From an uncultured Collinsella sp. (GTDB taxonomy: Bacteria; Actinomycetota; Coriobacteriia; Coriobacteriales; Coriobacteriaceae), in contig UQHO01000003.1 in NCBI GenBank assembly GCA_900540995.1, positions 24,131 to 88,130 on the forward strand: DNA of 64,000 nt. The letters are read 5' to 3'. The position numbers and the translations under genes were made by a program. Of this stretch, positions 1 through 7,006 are shown one piece after another. Numbering within the stretch: the first letter of the stretch is position 1; every line of letters begins with the position of its first letter. Under the pieces are notes generated by a model, which worked only from the letters and a program-made list of their open reading frames with translations, did no database searches and was not told the DNA's origin.

Positions 1-376
1 GAGCCAGAGTGAGGTAACGCGAATACTGCGTAATCTTGGTCTGACCGACCTCGCCCTCGCGGGCAAGCTCATGCAGGGAAGGCACGACGGCTTGGAGCAT
101 CTGGAGGATGATCGAGCTGGTGATGTAAGGCATGATGCCCAGCGAAAACACCGACACATAGCTCAACGCGCCGCCAGAGAAAAGATTCAGGAGGGCCATA
201 GCACCTGCGGCGACCGAATTGTTATCGGTCGAGAAAAGGCCCAGCATCCCCTGGAAGGGAATGCCGGGCACAGGAACGTGCGCACCAATGCGGTACACGA
301 CGAGCATAGCTATGGTAAAAAGAATCTTTTCGCGCAATTCTTTGATGCGGAAAGCATTCTTAAGACCATTTAGCAC
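1..376 (-). CDS. secY: Protein translocase subunit SecY, N-terminal part (gene runs off the window)
   Basis: SecY is the channel subunit of the general secretion translocon in the cytoplasmic membrane. About 125 N-terminal residues are visible: an NAFRIKELREKILFT cytoplasmic start, the first membrane helix, an AHVPVPGI loop, and the conserved GIMPYITSSIILQ segment of helix 2. The start is taken as GTG at 376, because the conserved NGLKNAFRI start continues in frame up to it and the next upstream codons belong to rplO. This GTG overlaps the rplO stop (the shared bases read GTGCTAA), so translation of the two is probably coupled. The C-terminal two thirds lie outside the window. It is the last visible gene of the spc-type piece. 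Confidence 0.93.
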   Translation of the reverse strand, partial: MLNGLKNAFRIKELREKILFTIAMLVVYRIGAHVPVPGIPFQGMLGLFSTDNNSVAAGAMALLNLFSGGALSYVSVFSLGIMPYITSSIILQMLQAVVPSLHELAREGEVGQTKITQYSRYLTLA

Positions 377-819
377 GGCAGCTCGACCTTTCCGCCGGCG
401 GCCTCGATCTTGGCCTGCGCAGAAGCGCTGACCTTGTCGACCTTGACCGTGAACTTCTTGGTGAGCTCACCATTGCCGAGCACCTTGACGGGCTCGAACT
501 CGCTCTTGGTGATGCGAGCGGCCTTAAGAGCGGCACCGTCGATCACAGCGCCGTCCTCGAACTTACGCTCGAGACGCTCAACGTTAACAGCGGTGTACTC
601 GATACGACGGGGGTTACGGAAGCCCGGAAGCTTGGGCAGGCGCATAGCCAGCGGAGTCTGGCCACCCTCGAAGCCGGCACCCTTGGTGCCGCCAGAGCGG
701 GAACCCTGGCCCTTCTGACCGCGGCCAGAAGTGGTGCCGTGACCCGAAGAATTGCCACGGCCGACGCGCTTGCGGTTCTTGGTGGAACCGGGCGCGGGAG
801 TAAGATCGTGAAGCTGCAT
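370..819 (-). CDS. rplO: 50S ribosomal protein L15
   Basis: Large-subunit protein of 149 residues, a usual length. It starts MQLHDLTPAPGSTK and has the family's glycine/arginine-rich N-terminal stretch (GRGNSSGHGTTSGRGQKG), then the GFEGGQTPLAMRLPKLPGF signature. The rest is a compact L15 fold ending KVELPC. It lies 3 bases after rpmD and its stop overlaps the secY start, giving the canonical rpmD-rplO-secY order. It was also checked on the plus strand, where the overlapping open frames are only shadows. Confidence 0.97.
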   Translation of the reverse strand: MQLHDLTPAPGSTKNRKRVGRGNSSGHGTTSGRGQKGQGSRSGGTKGAGFEGGQTPLAMRLPKLPGFRNPRRIEYTAVNVERLERKFEDGAVIDGAALKAARITKSEFEPVKVLGNGELTKKFTVKVDKVSASAQAKIEAAGGKVELPC

Positions 820-822
820 TTG

Positions 823-1005
823 CTACTCCTCTACAATCTCGACAAGGTGCTTGACCTTGAAGATCATGCCGCGGACGGACTCGTTGTCAGCAATCTCGCG
901 AACCTCGCGGATCCTGTGGAGACCGAGGGCACGGACAGTACGGACCTGGTCCTGCTTGCAACCGTTGGTGCTGCGGACCTGCTTGATCTTGATGGTGTCA
1001 GCCAT
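823..1005 (-). CDS. rpmD: 50S ribosomal protein L30
   Basis: Short 60-residue protein beginning MADTIKIKQVRSTNG, followed by the L30 core (VRTVRALGLHRIREV) and ending VEIVEE. This is the usual bacterial L30 length. It lies 2 bases downstream of rpsE and 3 bases upstream of rplO, so it is read from the same message. Order and sequence together leave no real alternative. Confidence 0.96.
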   Translation of the reverse strand: MADTIKIKQVRSTNGCKQDQVRTVRALGLHRIREVREIADNESVRGMIFKVKHLVEIVEE

Positions 1006-1007
1006 GC

Positions 1008-1532
1008 TTAGTTCTCCTTACCGACGAACATCTCGGAGACCGTCAGGCCACGGCGAGCCGCGACGTCCTCAGGGCTGGAGAGCTCCTTGAGGCCCTCGAC
1101 GGCAGCCTTGATGATGTTGAGGCCGTTGTCGGTACCGAGGGACTTGGACAGGACGTTCTTGATGCCAGCAAGCTCGAAGAGGGGACGCACAGCGCCGCCG
1201 GCGATAACGCCGGTACCCTCGACAGCGGGCTTGATGATGATGCGGCCGGCACCAAAGTGGCCGAGAACCTCGTGCGGGATGGTGCCCTGATCGGTCACCG
1301 GCACGTGGAACATGTTCTTCTTGGCATCGAGAGACGCCTTGGAGATGGCCATGGGCACCTCAGCGGACTTGCCCATGCCAACGCCGACGTTGCCCTTGCC
1401 GTCGCCAACGACGACGAGAGCGACGAGGCTCATGCGACGACCACCCTTGACGGTCTTCGACACGCGGTTGATGTAAACGACGCGCTCCTCGAACTCGGAG
1501 GCCTCGCGCTGCTGCTTCTGATTACGAGCCAT
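1008..1532 (-). CDS. rpsE: 30S ribosomal protein S5
   Basis: Small-subunit protein of 174 residues involved in decoding fidelity. It has the N-terminal S5 double-stranded-RNA-binding domain (FEERVVYINRVSKTVKGGRR, then a glycine-rich VGDGKGNVGVGMGKS loop) and the C-terminal S5 domain (GAVRPLFELAGIKNVLSKSLG). It is preceded by rplR with a 14-base gap that includes its ribosome-binding site (GGAGGT) and is followed at once by rpmD. Confidence 0.97.
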   Translation of the reverse strand: MARNQKQQREASEFEERVVYINRVSKTVKGGRRMSLVALVVVGDGKGNVGVGMGKSAEVPMAISKASLDAKKNMFHVPVTDQGTIPHEVLGHFGAGRIIIKPAVEGTGVIAGGAVRPLFELAGIKNVLSKSLGTDNGLNIIKAAVEGLKELSSPEDVAARRGLTVSEMFVGKEN

Positions 1533-1546
1533 GTGCTACATACCTC

Positions 1547-1915
1547 CTAGAACTCGAGACCGGCGGCACGAGCACCGTCGGCGAGGGCCTTGACGCGGCC
1601 ATGGTAGATACGGCCACCGCGATCGAAGGCGACCTTGGTGATGCCGGCCTCGATGGCGCGCTTGCCAACGAGCTGACCGACCTTCTCCGCAGCCTCCTTG
1701 TTCGAGGTGTGGGTGCCCTTAAACTCGGCCTCGAGGGTCGAGGCAGAGACGAGCGTCAGGCTGGAGCCCTTGCTGTCGTCGATGATCTGGGCATAGATGT
1801 TGGCGTTAGTACGGGTCACGCGAAGACGCGGACGCTCGGAGGTACCCGAGACCTTGCCGCGAACACGACGCTGACGACGCTTGAGGCCTTCCAGCTTCGC
1901 CTTATGCTTGTTCAT
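1547..1915 (-). CDS. rplR: 50S ribosomal protein L18
   Basis: The 5S-rRNA-binding large-subunit protein, 122 residues. It starts MNKHKAKLEGLKRRQRR and shows the family features RLRVTRTNANIYAQIIDD, then VGKRAIEAGITKVAFDRGG and a HGRVKALADGARAAGLEF end. It sits between rplF and rpsE as in the canonical spc operon. A short hairpin lies in the 75-base gap that separates it from rplF. Confidence 0.97.
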   Translation of the reverse strand: MNKHKAKLEGLKRRQRRVRGKVSGTSERPRLRVTRTNANIYAQIIDDSKGSSLTLVSASTLEAEFKGTHTSNKEAAEKVGQLVGKRAIEAGITKVAFDRGGRIYHGRVKALADGARAAGLEF

Positions 1916-1943
1916 ACGTAAACTCCTAAAAAGGTTGATCTTG

Positions 1944-1965
1944 CCAGCACCTGACGGGGTGCTGG
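1944..1965 (-). other. Intercistronic hairpin between rplF and rplR
   Basis: CCAGCACC at 1944-1951 pairs perfectly with GGTGCTGG at 1958-1965 around a 6-base loop, in the transcript between rplF and rplR. There is no U-run after it on the minus strand, so a full terminator is unlikely. It may instead stabilise or process the message or partly attenuate it (inference). Confidence 0.5.
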
Positions 1966-1990
1966 TCTTATGCGAGTGAGTCGGTTACGA

Positions 1991-2527
1991 CTACTTGGCG
2001 GCCTTACCCAGCTTGCGGCGGATGTGCTCGCCAACGTAGTGGATACCCTTGCCCTTGTAAGGCTCGGGAGGACGATGGCCGCGGATCTCAGCGGCGATCT
2101 GACCGACCTGCTGCTTGTTGATACCCTTGACGTTCACGTGGGTGTTGTCGGGAACCTCGAAGGTGATGCCCTCGGGAGCCTCGACGATCACGGGGTGCGA
2201 GAAGCCCAGGGAGAACTCGAGGTTCTTGCCCTTCTGCTGCACGCGGTAACCGACGCCGGCGAGCTCGAGCTTCTTCTCGAAGCCCTCGGAAACGCCAACA
2301 ACCATGTTGTGGATGAGGGCACGGGTGAGGCCGTGGCGGGCACGGGTCTCACGCTCGTCGTCGGGACGGGAAACGGTGAGGACGTTGTCCTCGACGTTGA
2401 TAGCGAGCTTCTCAAAGACATCGAGCTCGAGCTGGCCCTTGGGGCCCTTGACGACAACGTTGTTGCCGTTGACTGCCACTTCGACTCCGGCGGGAATCTG
2501 GACAGGCTTATTACCGATACGAGACAC
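1991..2527 (-). CDS. rplF: 50S ribosomal protein L6
   Basis: Large-subunit protein of 178 residues. It begins MSRIGNKPVQIPAGVEV and contains the two repeated L6 domains, with the signature PEPYKGKGIHYVGEHIRRK near the C-terminus. Length and start are typical for the family. It lies 33 bases downstream of rpsH and is followed by an unusually long 75-base gap with a hairpin before rplR. Confidence 0.97.
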   Translation of the reverse strand: MSRIGNKPVQIPAGVEVAVNGNNVVVKGPKGQLELDVFEKLAINVEDNVLTVSRPDDERETRARHGLTRALIHNMVVGVSEGFEKKLELAGVGYRVQQKGKNLEFSLGFSHPVIVEAPEGITFEVPDNTHVNVKGINKQQVGQIAAEIRGHRPPEPYKGKGIHYVGEHIRRKLGKAAK

Positions 2528-2560
2528 GGTGATCTCCTTTCCTTCTACCTACCGAGCGAA

Positions 2561-2959
2561 TTACCAGACGTAAGCGATGATCTCGCCGCCGACGTTGTGC
2601 TTGCGAGCATCGCGGTCGGTCATGACGCCATGGCTGGTGGAAATAATGGCGGTACCAAGGCCACCGCGGACGCGGGGCATGTCGGCAACGCCGGTGTACT
2701 TACGCAGGCCCGGCTTGGAAATGCGGCGGATGCCGTTGATGACCTTAGCCTTCTTGGGACCATACTTAAGCGTGATGTGCAGAGTCTTCTGGGGAACGGT
2801 GTCCTCGACATCGTAGCCCTCGATGTAGCCCTCCTCGTGCAGAACACGAGCGATCTCGACGAGCTTCTTGCTGCTCGGCATGGAGACCGTGGCCTTGTTC
2901 ACCGAGTTAGCGTTACGGATGCGCGTAAGCATATCTGCGATCGGGTCTGTAAGGTTCAT
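2561..2959 (-). CDS. rpsH: 30S ribosomal protein S8
   Basis: Primary 16S-rRNA-binding protein, 132 residues. It starts MNLTDPIADMLTRIRNAN and ends with the typical S8 C-terminal signature (GTAIISTSHGVMTDRDARKH, then GGEIIAYVW). In other bacteria S8 represses spc-type operons by binding the mRNA; no such site was identified here. A 119-base gap separates it from rpsZ, longer than most gaps in this operon. Confidence 0.97.
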   Translation of the reverse strand: MNLTDPIADMLTRIRNANSVNKATVSMPSSKKLVEIARVLHEEGYIEGYDVEDTVPQKTLHITLKYGPKKAKVINGIRRISKPGLRKYTGVADMPRVRGGLGTAIISTSHGVMTDRDARKHNVGGEIIAYVW

Positions 2960-3078
2960 ACAGATTCTCCTTCGTTCTTGATGAACACGTGCTCTTGGTT
3001 CTTCGCCGCCCTTAACGGCAAAGCCTTTTTAGCGCGTTTTCCCTGTTCCAAACTGATGCTTGAAACGCTGGTAGTGAC

Positions 3079-3264
3079 TTACCAGCTGGCCTTCTTAACG
3101 CCGGGAAGCTCGCCCTTGAGTGCAAGCTCGCGGAAGCAGACACGGCACAGGCCGAACTTGCGGTACACAGAGTGCGGACGGCCGCAGCGCTGGCAGCGCG
3201 TGTACTCACGAGTAGAGAACTTCTGCTTGCGATTGCACTTGACGATCATCGATGTCTTAGCCAC
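3079..3264 (-). CDS. rpsZ: 30S ribosomal protein S14, zinc-binding type Z
   Basis: Short 61-residue S14. Two CxxC pairs (CQRCGRPHSVYRKFGLCRVC) mark the zinc-binding (type Z) form rather than the longer cysteine-free form. It starts MAKTSMIVKCNRKQKFS and ends with the conserved LPGVKKASW. It sits in the canonical place between rplE and rpsH. Confidence 0.97.
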   Translation of the reverse strand: MAKTSMIVKCNRKQKFSTREYTRCQRCGRPHSVYRKFGLCRVCFRELALKGELPGVKKASW

Positions 3265-3298
3265 TTATATCCTCCTCACATAGAGTATTGTTCGCCCC

Positions 3299-3328
3299 AA
3301 GCGCCGCCCCCTTGTGGGAACGGCGCTT
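3299..3328 (-). other. Intercistronic hairpin between rplE and rpsZ
   Basis: AAGCGCCG at 3299-3306 pairs perfectly with CGGCGCTT at 3321-3328. Three more G-C pairs can form inside. It lies in the 79-base gap after the rplE stop and before the rpsZ start. No U-run follows, so it looks like an mRNA structure rather than a terminator; its function is unknown. Confidence 0.5.
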
Positions 3329-3343
3329 ATAGGGCAGGTGAAC

Positions 3344-3901
3344 CTATTTCTTGAACGGGAAACCGAAGGCGTCCAGAAGGGCCTTGGCCTCCTCATCGGT
3401 GTTGGCGGTGGTCACGAAAGTGATGTCCATACCACGCTGGTGATCGACGGAGTCGAAGTCGATCTCGGGGAAGATGAGCTGCTCGGTGACGCCCATGGAG
3501 AAGTTACCACGGCCGTCGAAGCTCTTGGCGGAGATGCCGCGGAAGTCGCGGATACGGGGGATCGCGACGGAGGTCAGACGATCGAAGAACTCCCACATAC
3601 GGTCGCCACGCAGGGTAACCTTGCAGCCGATCGGCATACCAGCGCGCAGGCGGAAGGTAGCGATGGACTTGCGGGCACGGGTGATCATCGGCTGCTGACC
3701 GGTGATGGCGCGCAGGTCGCGCACGGCACCGTCGATGGCCTTGGAATCGGTAGCGGCCTCGCCGACACCCATGTTCACGACGATCTTCTCAAACTTGGGG
3801 ATCATCATGACGTTCTCGTACTGGAACTTGTCCTGAAGCTGCTGCTTGACCTCGTTGTTGTACTTGGTCTTCAGACGCGGCACATACTTCTCTTCTGCCA
3901 T
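3344..3901 (-). CDS. rplE: 50S ribosomal protein L5
   Basis: The 5S-rRNA-binding protein of the central protuberance, 185 residues. The signatures are KIVVNMGVGEA near the N-terminus, ITGQQPMITRARKSIATFRLR in the middle, and GMDITFVTTANTDEEAKALL at the C-terminus. It is the first gene of the leftmost ribosomal piece. Its normal upstream neighbour rplX is not here but about 36.7 kb to the right. A ribosome-binding site (AAGGAGTG) precedes the ATG, and a likely promoter lies at 4039-4067. Confidence 0.97.
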   Translation of the reverse strand: MAEEKYVPRLKTKYNNEVKQQLQDKFQYENVMMIPKFEKIVVNMGVGEAATDSKAIDGAVRDLRAITGQQPMITRARKSIATFRLRAGMPIGCKVTLRGDRMWEFFDRLTSVAIPRIRDFRGISAKSFDGRGNFSMGVTEQLIFPEIDFDSVDHQRGMDITFVTTANTDEEAKALLDAFGFPFKK

Positions 3902-4038
3902 TGTTCACTCCTTCTTGGGGTTTTAAGCACGGGGCGTGGCCACGATGGGTTGTCCTCGTGCCTCCTGGCTGCATCCGCGCCGCTCATGGCATTTTGCGGT
4001 TTGGACTCGACGCAGCAGGAGCCGACAAAACAATCGGT

Positions 4039-4067
4039 ACTATACGCGCATCGGGAGCGTATTTCCA
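4039..4067 (-). promoter_or_regulatory. Likely promoter for the rplE-secY transcription unit
   Basis: On the minus strand a TGGAAA -35-like box (4062-4067) is followed after exactly 17 bases by a TATAGT -10 box (4039-4044). It is the only good match between the repeat at 4130 and rplE. It would free the distal ribosomal genes from read-through through the inserted block. Identified by eye from consensus only. Confidence 0.5.
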
Positions 4068-4129
4068 GAAAAACCTCGTCTGCCTGCACAACTCCACAAC
4101 TCCCCCGCACAAATGGGTCCCAAAAAGCT

Positions 4130-4194
4130 GTTGCGGTGAAATAGGGACTGTTTGGCGGCCTAACAGGCTTAAACAATCCGTATTTCACCGCAAC
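4130..4194. repeat. Palindromic repeat family A, copy 1
   Basis: A 24-base left arm (4130-4153) and right arm (4171-4194) are inverted repeats with 2 mismatches, around a 17-base loop. The arms carry the core GTTGCGGTGAAATA and its complement. The same arms recur at 6908-6986, so this is a dispersed palindromic element rather than a one-off terminator. It lies at the junction of the xdhC block with the ribosomal genes. Confidence 0.85.
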
Positions 4195-4212
4195 TTATTG
4201 GTGGGGATGCGA

Positions 4213-5256
4213 TTAGCGCTTGCGGGGGACGAGTTTGGTGCGGCGCAGGTGGATCATCTCGGCGGCGATGGAGATGGCGATCTCCTCGGGGTCCTCGGCC
4301 TCGATGGCAACGCCGATCGGAAGGTGCAGCTCGTCGATCTGGTCCTGCGTAAAGCCTTCCTGCTCCAGGCGGGCGCGCACAAAGGCCGTCTTGCGGCGCG
4401 AACCCAGACAGCCCAGGTAGGCAGGCTTGGCACGCATGGCCTGAATCACCACGTCGATATCGGACTTGTGACCCGCCGTGGCGACGACCACCAAGTCGCG
4501 CGGACCGATGGGACACAGCTCGCTCAGGTTCTTGTAATCGACCAGGCGACGATCGTAGACACCGGGCACCCATTCGGGCGTCAACGTGCCGGGGCGGTCA
4601 TCGCAGGCCACGACGGCAAAGCCCGCCGCCGTGAGCACGCGCGCCGTCGCGGCGCCCACGTGTCCGCAGCCAAAGATGTAGGTCAGGCCCTCGGGGCAGA
4701 GCGTCTCGACGTGCGCCGCGGGAATCTCGGAGGCGGCGTTAGTGTAGGTGACGTTACTCCCCTCCTCCACCAGTGAAAGCCCGGGGCAGCCCGCAATGGT
4801 ATGGCGCGATGCCTCGCCATGGTACTCGGCCACATCGCCCTCGAGCGCGCTCGCGATAAACGGTTCAAAGTCGATGACGAAGTCGCCGATGCGCCGATAG
4901 ACCAAGACGTCGGCAATTTCCTGGAACAACGGTGCCTGGGTCGCATCCAGATGTAGGTAGCACAGGCAGATGGCTCCGCCGCAGATCATGCCGGTATCGG
5001 AGTTCTCGCCGCCCATGGTGTAGCGGACCAGACGCGATTGCCCCGCGGCCAGCAGCTCTCGCGCCTCGTCCAGCGCAAAGAGCTCGATCTTGCCGCCGCC
5101 GATGGTGCCCGCCTGGCTACCGTCGGCAAAGACGGCCATCCAGGCGCCCACGCCGCGCGGCGACGACCCCGCCGTGCCGGCTACGACCACGAGCTCGCAC
5201 GTCTCGCCAGCACGCAGGGCGACAAGCGCCGCATTCACAACATCGAGCTTTTCCAT
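4213..5256 (-). CDS. xdhC: XdhC/CoxI-family molybdenum hydroxylase maturation factor
   Basis: Cytoplasmic accessory protein of 347 residues for molybdenum hydroxylases. In studied family members XdhC binds the molybdenum cofactor, helps its maturation, and hands it to xanthine dehydrogenase. The N-terminal XdhC/CoxI domain shows GSSPRG (30-35), GTIGGG (50-55) and GMICGG (89-94). The C-terminal Rossmann domain has GCGHVG at 196-201. It lies 9 bases after yqeB and is probably co-transcribed with it. It is the last gene of this half of the purine-catabolism cluster. The partner dehydrogenase is the gene at 24065-26842. Confidence 0.88.
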   Translation of the reverse strand: MEKLDVVNAALVALRAGETCELVVVAGTAGSSPRGVGAWMAVFADGSQAGTIGGGKIELFALDEARELLAAGQSRLVRYTMGGENSDTGMICGGAICLCYLHLDATQAPLFQEIADVLVYRRIGDFVIDFEPFIASALEGDVAEYHGEASRHTIAGCPGLSLVEEGSNVTYTNAASEIPAAHVETLCPEGLTYIFGCGHVGAATARVLTAAGFAVVACDDRPGTLTPEWVPGVYDRRLVDYKNLSELCPIGPRDLVVVATAGHKSDIDVVIQAMRAKPAYLGCLGSRRKTAFVRARLEQEGFTQDQIDELHLPIGVAIEAEDPEEIAISIAAEMIHLRRTKLVPRKR

Positions 5257-5265
5257 TGCCGCCTT

Positions 5266-6060
5266 CTATCCTCTAAAGATATCGGTGAGCATAGCGAGTG
5301 CCTCGAGCACGCCGCCGCCGACCGACGTCGCCTTGTCCGAAATGTAGTTGATATAGCTGGCATCGCCACGCGGATCGACATCGGCGCATTTAAAGCCCTC
5401 AGTCACCTGCACGCCGTTCGCCAAAAGCCCGCGCAGGCAGCCATCGATCTGCGTGCACATGGGCGTATCGTCCGCGTAGCCAATCACGTCTCCGGCGCTC
5501 ACGATGTCGCCGATTGCGCGGTCGGACCGAAACACGCCGGCGGCGGGGCTGTGGATAACGCGCTCCTTGCCATAGCCGGCGATCACGCCCGGCACGCCCG
5601 TGTTGGGCTGGGGCGAGCCCTGGGTAATGACGCGGCCCAAAAAATGCCCGCGCATGGTCTCGACCACGGCGTCGCAATCGACCGGCGCGGTAAAGCCCGG
5701 CCCCACGGCGATGACGGTAGGCGCCATGTCGCGCGTGGTGCCCAGGTTGCGCTTGGCCAAAATCGCGTCGACCACAGCTGCGGGTTTAAGCTCATCGAGC
5801 ATCTTGGCCTGAGGGTCCACCACGACGGCAACATCCCCCGCTTGGGTAATCTCGAGCGCCTCTGCCGGCGTCTGCGCCAAGCGAGCGCGAATGCCCTCGA
5901 CCTGGACCTCGCCCAGGCGAATAGCCTCGCAAAAACTGATTGTGCGGCGGATGCACGTGGGAACCGCGATATCGGCCATAACGACCGACACGCCGGCGCG
6001 CACCAAGCGAGCGGCGACACCCGTGGCGATATCGCCGGCGCCGCGAACATAAACGAGCAT
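5266..6060 (-). CDS. yqeB: YqeB-type selenium-dependent molybdenum hydroxylase system protein
   Basis: Protein of 264 residues matching the YqeB (EF2563) family, a marker of the selenium-dependent molybdenum hydroxylase system. Its exact biochemical role is not established; it is thought to help make or insert the labile selenium of the active site. It begins MLVYVRGAGDIATGVAARLV, a Rossmann-like nucleotide-binding start, and has PTVIAVGPGFTAP and HSPAAGVF motifs further on. It is divergent from yqeC and followed 9 bases later by xdhC. The family assignment rests on motifs and on the neighbours. Confidence 0.85.
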   Translation of the reverse strand: MLVYVRGAGDIATGVAARLVRAGVSVVMADIAVPTCIRRTISFCEAIRLGEVQVEGIRARLAQTPAEALEITQAGDVAVVVDPQAKMLDELKPAAVVDAILAKRNLGTTRDMAPTVIAVGPGFTAPVDCDAVVETMRGHFLGRVITQGSPQPNTGVPGVIAGYGKERVIHSPAAGVFRSDRAIGDIVSAGDVIGYADDTPMCTQIDGCLRGLLANGVQVTEGFKCADVDPRGDASYINYISDKATSVGGGVLEALAMLTDIFRG

Positions 6061-6162
6061 TCCCGGGGCACCTCCCTGTGCTACGGTTTGAGCAGAGCAA
6101 AAGCGGCTCGACCGCTACTCTGATGATTATTTATTATCACAGTATTATACGGCGGTGAACAG
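6061..6162. promoter_or_regulatory. Divergent promoter region between yqeB and yqeC
   Basis: A 102-base divergent intergenic region, AT-rich compared with its surroundings. It contains the imperfect 19-base palindrome TGATGATTATTTATTATCA (6121-6139; arms match at 7 of 9 positions) and a TATTAT/TATAC-rich stretch just before yqeC. Placement suggests a shared regulator site, but no regulator can be named from sequence. Confidence 0.4.
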
Positions 6163-6897
6163 ATGGAAACGGTTAGCGGCAATCTTGCCTCGGCGCTCAG
6201 GATCGAGCCGGGCATTACCGCGATTATCGGCAGCGGCGGCAAGTCGACGTTGCTGAAGACGCTGGGTCTCGAGCTCATGCGCGCCGGCGGCAGGGTGCTT
6301 CTCTGTACCACCACGCACATGTTTCCCGTCGCCGGCGTGCCATGGGACGGGTCGAGCCGTCGCCTGAACGCCGCGCCTTGGAAGCCGGGGACCCTGCATG
6401 TTCCCGGCTGTACCTGCGAGGCATGCGCGGGCATGAGCCGCGGAAGTATCTGCCAGGCGGGCGTTTTGGACCCGGAGACAGGCAAGCTCTCCTCCCCTGC
6501 CGAGCCGCTCGACCAGCTGGCGCAGCGCTTTGACTACGTCCTGGCCGAGGCGGACGGCAGCAAGCGGCTCCCGCTCAAGGCCCACGCCGCCTGGGAGCCG
6601 GTGATTCCCTCTGGCACGGCCAACATCGTCTGGATCGCCGGCGCCTCAGGGCTCGGCAAGCCCATCAACGAAGCCGTCCACCGCCCCGAGCTCTTTTGCG
6701 AGCGTTGCGGCTGCGAGCCTACCGACATCGCCACACCCGAGCGCGTCGCCATGGTGCTCAATGCCGAGATGCAGGCGCTGAAACTCAGCACCGCACGCGT
6801 CATGCTCAACCAAGTCGACACGCTCAGCGACCCCACGATGGCCGACCGCTTCGAGGCAGCTCTCGACCGCCCCGTCGTCGCCAGCAGCCTCAAGTAG
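6163..6897 (+). CDS. yqeC: YqeC-type selenium cofactor biosynthesis/hydroxylase accessory protein
   Basis: Protein of 244 residues of the YqeC family, found with selenium-dependent molybdenum hydroxylases. It has a P-loop-like GSGGKSTL (23-30) and a TTTHM motif about 20 residues later. A cysteine-containing middle (CTCEACAGMSRGSICQAGVL) and LAEADGSKRLPLK follow, as expected for the family. Its precise reaction is unknown; a role in the selenium form of the cofactor is inferred from its universal neighbours. It is the only gene of this half cluster on the plus strand, divergent from yqeB and convergent with the dihydropyrimidinase gene. A large palindrome follows its stop. Confidence 0.85.
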   Translation: METVSGNLASALRIEPGITAIIGSGGKSTLLKTLGLELMRAGGRVLLCTTTHMFPVAGVPWDGSSRRLNAAPWKPGTLHVPGCTCEACAGMSRGSICQAGVLDPETGKLSSPAEPLDQLAQRFDYVLAEADGSKRLPLKAHAAWEPVIPSGTANIVWIAGASGLGKPINEAVHRPELFCERCGCEPTDIATPERVAMVLNAEMQALKLSTARVMLNQVDTLSDPTMADRFEAALDRPVVASSLK

Positions 6898-6907
6898 CCG
6901 GCCCCAT

Positions 6908-6986
6908 CTCCTCAGTTGCGGTGAAATACGGACTGTTTGGCCGCCCGACGGCCGCAAACAGTCCGTATTTCACCGCAACTGAGGAG
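6908..6986. repeat. Palindromic repeat family A, copy 2, with perfect 32-base arms
   Basis: The left arm 6908-6939 and right arm 6955-6986 are perfectly complementary over 32 bases around a 15-base loop, which itself contains GGCCG/CGGCC pairing. The arms share the GTTGCGGTGAAATACGGACT core with the copy at 4130-4194. It sits between the convergent yqeC and dihydropyrimidinase genes and may also act as a two-way transcription stop, though U-runs are absent. Confidence 0.9.
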
Positions 6987-7006
6987 GGGACACGGCATCT
7001 TTGCTG

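Larger units (their letters stand above)
3902..4212. other. Gene-free junction between xdhC and rplE
   Basis: This 311-base stretch is the left boundary of the large block that separates rplE from rplX. From right to left it holds the end of the xdhC unit, a 65-base palindromic repeat (4130-4194), a sigma70-like promoter on the minus strand (4039-4067), and a leader of about 130 bases before rplE. No credible gene was found in it on either strand. Confidence 0.7.

Noticed and set aside
1970..3283. Long plus-strand open frames opposite ribosomal genes, also at 8434-10419, 27475-30513 and 60399-62786
   Set aside because: They lie antisense to clearly conserved proteins, have repetitive composition set by the complementary codons, and match no family. 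They are shadows of high-GC codon bias.
3902..4212. tRNA or small RNA genes in the larger gaps
   Set aside because: I looked for cloverleaf-like pairing and TTCRANY-type sequence in the gaps over 250 bases and saw none. A proper scan could still find one.
6908..6986. Simple rho-independent terminator
   Set aside because: Arms of 32 perfect pairs with no U-run and a second copy elsewhere fit a repeat family better, although it may also affect transcription.
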